Positions 59,333 through 64,000 of a DNA stretch of 64,000 nt are shown piece by piece. Under the pieces are notes generated by a model. That model saw only the letters and a list, made by a program, of their open reading frames with translations, did no database searches and was not told the DNA's origin. The stretch is from NCBI GenBank assembly GCA_030704615.1, contig CM060732.1, forward strand, positions 10,664,001-10,728,000. The letters are read 5' to 3'. A program made the translations under genes and the position numbers. This stretch comes from Takakia lepidozioides. Taxonomy: Eukaryota > Streptophyta > Takakiopsida > Takakiales > Takakiaceae. Each line of letters opens with the position of its first letter. The stretch's first letter is position 1.

Positions 59333-60175
59333 ATGTTATCTCACACTGGAAGGTTCAATGAGTTATTTCAACTGCCTGCTGTTGTAGTAGGGGCGGAAGC
59401 GTTGTTTGCACGGATGCATTCAGACACAGAAGTTGACACTGGATCCAACCTGCTAAGGGAGGGCCAGTGGACCCTTCTTGTGAAATCCCTCACGCTGGTA
59501 GCTTTCCTTCTGATCATCCGCCTTGCCCAGAAGGTGTGGAAGGAACGTATGATAGCTGCCTCTCAGGCAGAGCTCAAATCAGCTGCAGTGGAACTCCCGG
59601 GAGAAAGCAACGTAATTTTGGTCTGTGGGATCACCCATGTTGTGAGTTTCCGCCTGGTGGTGCTTGCTGTTCATGGTGCTAGAACTAACAATGACCAAAT
59701 AGCATTGACCAAGGAAGTCAATGATTTGCAAATGTCCCCGACTTATGTCATGCAGAAGGAAGCAAAGGAGTATTGGGAACTGGTGGAGGACCTGTTCCTG
59801 CTGCCACAGGTTGTGGGTCCAGCTCAGCCTACATGCGCCCACTTTCATGTACTCTCTGTGTGCAATTATTCTGTGGTAAGACAGCCCTGGTTGAAAAACC
59901 AAATCCTGCTTCAAGGTTTTGATCCATGTAAGGTTCATTTTTAGTCAAATGACTACTTGATGATTAGAGAACATATTATGACCACTACAGGCCCGAAGGA
60001 GAGAGAGGAGGGATGGCATCTGTGGTGCCAGCATGTCCACATAAAAGCGTAGTAAAATATTTTTACTTCCCTTGGAGGTGCATGGGACAGACCTTGATTG
60101 GAGTGGCTTGCATATGGTGTGATGGCAGACCTGTTACCCAGCCCAGGCGCAGTCGGGGTGCCCCTCAACATATGG
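59333..60175 (+). CDS. possible membrane-protein gene, tentatively GET1/WRB-like
   Basis: The frame 59333-59944 is open for 203 codons. It contains a hydrophobic helix (LLVKSLTLVAFLLIIRLAQK) followed by basic residues and EVNDLQMSPTYVMQ. That layout recalls GET1 (WRB), the ER receptor for tail-anchored proteins. A short intron is likely inside (donor AAC|GTAATT near 59610). A second exon-like stretch at about 60055-60172 (GQTLIGVACIWCDGRPVTQ, then GTAAAG) could supply a later membrane segment. Joins are unproven and similarity is weak; it may be an unrelated gene. Confidence 0.3.
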
Positions 60176-60937
60176 TAAAGTTTAAGCCTCACACAACTCT
60201 ATGGCTGGAAGATGCTCATTGGCAACGGGGTTTTCAGATTCATGAGCAACTGGGCAGCAGGCTGCGATCATGTACAGAGCTTCTTCTCTTGACGAAGAGG
60301 GGAAGTCTCTCACTGTCTACGTGGGGGCACACCCCTCGCTTTAACTTGTTGAAAGCCGCAGCTCAAGTGCACATTCACCCTCTTTCAGTCCTCAACTCCT
60401 ATGTATCCCTCCCTCTCTCTATCTCCTTAGGATTTCCATTTATCGTACGTCAACTATTGCACCATATTCATAAAATGGTCCAGGCCCGGTCTTGGGTGTT
60501 ACACACCTCCCTCGTGACACCATTATCTTCTGGAACATACGAGAATTCCCAATTTTGGAGGGGATTCGATTCGATATTGATTATGCGAACACCTAGTAAT
60601 TTCAAGTCATAATAGTGATGGGCCAGTGACCCCCATCAAGGAACCACAAACTACATACTATCAGTACATCAAATCCATCGACCTCGTCGTATCTGCTATA
60701 CACCCAGAACACTCTGTGTTGCACGTTATCACAAATTCTACATAGCTCATATCTACATAGCCAACAGCCCGATTGGAGATCCACTGGTGAAGAAAAAAGC
60801 AAGGACGACAGTAGCCCGTGTAACTGTGGATACTCGAAAATAGTAACCAGTGGAGAGAAACATGGCAAACTCAAGCGGATGGAAGACTTGGACGTATACA
60901 GTCAGCTAGTCTCTTATAGATGCAATTTGGACCTCAG
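60176..60937. other. no supported gene
   Basis: Lies between the possible + gene and the P450 stop codon. It should include the P450 3' UTR. Short conflicting frames only. Confidence 0.4.
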
Positions 60938-63456
60938 TCACAGTCGCTTGCTGATTCGGATGGGATAACCACCTTTGGGAGGAGTAAGAGCCCAGTGCTG
61001 GTGGCCTGGATTAGGTCCAATTCTCTCCCACCTACAAAGCATCTCATGACACTTCGTCAGTGCATATCAACCCTCGAATCAGTGCATAGCACCAGGCAGA
61101 AGTACATATCTGTTTACGTGATCACTTTTGATCTGTATCTCTCCTCCATCCACATTGCAATTCCACACTGATCAACTCTCAACAATTTTGACTTCAATGT
61201 CGTCCTGGCTATGCAGCTACTTCTGTCTCTCTTCCCTACATCTAAGATACGCACAGTTGAGAGAAAATCCGTCTGCAGGGGTGCATGTCACGAGTACAGA
61301 ATTATAGGCTTACGCACCTGTATTGAGTAACCAAGTAATGGAGGAAAACTAGGACCTCTGTCTTTGAAAGCTCGCCACCAGGGCACTTGTGTGGTCCGTG
61401 GCCAAAGGGGAAAAATGTGTTGGGCTTTGGTGGAACCTGCCATCCGTCCCAGACGTTTATGCATTGAAGAGCCCCAGATCCCTCATGGAACGAGACTAGC
61501 CTCCAAGAAGATTGACTAGAGAGTAATCTTGAGAGTATCCGAAATGCATGAATGGTCTACCATACCTCAAAGCGGAACGGATCAAACTTCCAAGGTTCCG
61601 GAAAGTATTCTGGATTCCTATGAAGAGCACCCACTGATGCCCAGACTTTCCATCCCTTTGGAATGAAATGCCCTGCACAAACAAGCATTTCTATCAGGAA
61701 TTGGCCAAGCACGAGTTGTGGACCTTTCTTCCATATCCCTCTGGAAGGCATTCCACGTCCCTTTTAAAATATGCACAGCAGTAAGTTGTCATTAACTAAA
61801 AGGACAAAGCATGATTAAGGTATGGTGTCATGATTTTAGAATCACATGCAACCAAATTCTGTACAATGAAATTGAATGCCAGACCAAGTGACTAGCAGCT
61901 ACCATTCAACTCCACATCTTGGGCTGCTGTTCGAGGAATAAATGGAACCAATGATGCACACCGAAGACCCTCCAGAAAGACCTGCATTCATGAAGCTTGT
62001 CAGGATTCAGTAAACAGGGCCAAACAAAATGCTGGAAGATTAAACTCTTCCCAGTTAATTCAGATCATCAATTTTTCCTCTTTTCTAGAAGAACACGTTT
62101 GACATAAACTTGCTCCTCCTGTTTCGCACTCTTGAGATCCAACTTCCAAAGCTAATGTGCCCCCTAGTCTTATTCGTGTTCTCCCATTTTTCAGAGATGC
62201 TTACAGGACCTGGTCACATTTTGTGGCCTGCTGGGTGGATGTATTTGTTCCCTGCAAATGGGGCCCTAAGCTCCAAGCCCACGTCTGACTATCTTCCTCA
62301 GTGTTTTGACATGGACTGTCAAAGGGCAGGATGTGATAACGTACAAGATTACTGAGCGGCATGTGGTTCTTCATGTCCAACGGTGTCAACACATAATCCT
62401 CTGTTTGCCTCAAGCTCATGTGCTCTGCCTGCTCAGTGTACTGATGCCTGAGTTAGTATATTCTTCAATCCATTGCAGACTCCCATCATGTGCTAACTTT
62501 TCCAACACATAAAATCGTTCCAGGTGTCTTCCAAGTTTTGATGCAGTAACTTCAAACAAGCAGATAGCAACTGGCAGAGGTGAAGGAGAGCCATTGCATC
62601 CATTCCAGATGACACATAAATTCATATTAAACACAAGAGGGAGCAAACATTGAGGTTCTTGGATACATAGGCTGCCAAGATAAGCAGGGTAGTTGTTACA
62701 GCACAGGTCAGCATCAAACACATCTACAAAAGGTGAACTTCTCAGAGAATTGGACAGAACAAGACCCAAGGTTAATTTCATGTGCACTGAGAACAATATT
62801 GGTTCTACTTTCATACATTACTTTCCAATTTTCATCTCCATTGGAACATGCATCGCATGTGGGCGATGAGCAGCTGGTTACAATTCACTTACTCTCACAG
62901 CTTCGAATATGGCAGGATTTTCATCAAGAAACTTCATAATCCAGGGAATCAGTGCCGAAGTGGTCTCGAACCCAGCAAAGAACACAGTAATGATGATAAG
63001 GCAGATCTGCCGGGGTGTGAATTGTGACTCATCCTCAAGTTTGTACTCCATCAAAGCTCCGAGAAGATCATCGTAATCTTTTCCTTCTTGTCTTCTCTGC
63101 ACCATGTAGCTTTCCATTTTTTCAAAAATCTTCTCTTTGGCCTGGTACAAGTAAAGAAAAGTAGTGAAAGTTAACCTCAGAGGACACCCTGAGAATAATA
63201 AAAACTGACTTGTAAGTGAAGACAGCCTAATATCGATTTGAACAGTCGCTCAAGTTTCAGGAGGAAATCATGACTGGATTTAGGACGTACAAGGACCTAC
63301 CACCAGTGCCGTCCGAATCTGGGAGAACGGAACATTCCAGGGCCAGGCAGTGAACCCCTTCCCATTCTGTGTGGCTAGTCTTCCCATCTCCTTGGCTTCT
63401 GCAGAGTCCACTTCCAGGTGTTTGCACACGAAGTGAAGATCGACAGAGAAGGTAAA
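60938..63456 (-). CDS. cytochrome P450, CYP85-clan type, 3' seven exons
   Basis: A heme monooxygenase, probably on the ER. CYP85-clan members hydroxylate sterols, brassinosteroids, abscisic acid and terpenoids; the substrate here cannot be told. Exons: 63304-63456, 62893-63141, 62345-62428, 61903-61981, 61566-61672, 61318-61436, 60938-61031. All are GT-AG with closed phases, giving 294 residues. Landmarks: [17 protein letters not shown] before the I-helix; the oxygen-binding motif AGFETTS; the K-helix [13 protein letters not shown] and the PERF-like FDPFRFE; the heme loop [11 protein letters not shown] with the axial Cys; and the end [15 protein letters not shown]. About 150-200 N-terminal residues, including the membrane anchor, lie upstream of 63456 and probably beyond the window. 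No damage seen. Confidence 0.93.
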
Positions 63457-64000
63457 CTGCCACGTTGTTTGAAGTAAAATCAAATATCAGAACTAGTCTC
63501 CTCCGTGAAGACCAAACGAGTATCATATCTGCACTTATGTCCACAATGAAGAACAATGAGCCTGAAAGAGCAATTCTAACCTGCCCTATTACTTGTTTCC
63601 TGATATGTGCTCAGCAGTTTTGTCAAATTTGCAGAATCAAACGTTCAGATAGTTTGTATCAGCCAGAGAAGAATACTCATGCAGACTGTACTAAATAGTT
63701 TGATCATCAGACATATAGGTATGGACTCTTATCAATTTGAGGAGGGAGAGAGAGGGAGGGAGGGAGGGAGGGAGGGAGTGTGTGTGTGTGTGGGTGTGTT
63801 TAAGCGTGGTTCACTGTAACACTCATACAGAGTTACACTCCACGTCGGGTTTTGGGAAGTCCATGGACTAGTGATCAACCTAGATATTGCGATTGTATAG
63901 TCCTGTGCATCTATTTCATCCCTGGATACCTTTGAGATGACTTAACCGCCATGATTAATGCAGGAAGTTGAAACCTCAGGAACTGCACCTTCTCAACTTC
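63457..64000. other. P450 intron or upstream region with GGGA and TG microsatellites
   Basis: No further P450 exon was identified with confidence. A (GGGA)n run followed by (TG)n lies at about 63741-63797. Confidence 0.45.

Overview
The window looks like nuclear DNA of a streptophyte, most likely a charophyte green alga of the Chara type. This is inference, not a database match. Three things point there. Genes are split by GT-AG introns and have plant-type proteins: a chloroplast lipid-transfer MCE protein of the TGD2 type, a CYP85-clan P450 and PPR repeats. A flagellar dynein-associated gene (DNAI7/CASC1/IC97 type) is also present, as expected in a plant-lineage organism with swimming sperm. 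Transposable elements and tandem repeats fill more than half of the sequence.

Layout. 1-7.6 kb: a DNAI7-like gene on +, many small exons. 8.6-9.3 kb: a Ser/Arg-rich hypothetical exon on -. 10.36-18.17 kb: a composite region bounded by hAT-like ends with a near-perfect 8-bp target duplication. It holds a palindromic repeat ORF and a decayed Ty3/gypsy chromovirus (PBS, gag, protease, RT, RNase H, integrase, chromodomain). 19.8-25.9 kb: three genes on -, namely an HMG-box protein, a four-exon gene of unknown function and a TGD2 homologue. 26.25-26.64 kb: two adjacent inverted-repeat elements. 28.0-33.8 kb: an eIF3 subunit J gene on -, with six exons including a 13-nt first coding exon. Two of its introns are filled with chained, 5'-truncated LINE copies.

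34.4-59 kb is almost entirely repeats. It holds copia fragments, a second hAT-like end, three palindromic minisatellites, a gypsy pol fragment on - that joins directly to LINE sequence, a gypsy gag on +, and a ~1-kb tandem repeat carrying a gypsy RT fragment. Further on are a RING-like protein exon on -, a broken PPR gene with an inverted piece, arrays of long palindromes, and a copia element on - whose integrase segment lies inverted inside it. 59.3-60.2 kb: a weakly supported membrane-protein gene on +. 60.9-63.5 kb: the 3' seven exons of a P450 on -.

The host genes show no operon-like coordination; they are unrelated housekeeping, flagellar, chloroplast-lipid and hydroxylase genes. Exon models were built by hand from splice signals, phase agreement and remembered family motifs. 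Models in which every phase closes (eIF3J, TGD2, HMGB core, P450) are much stronger than the others. I saw no CRISPR array, complete tRNA or rRNA.
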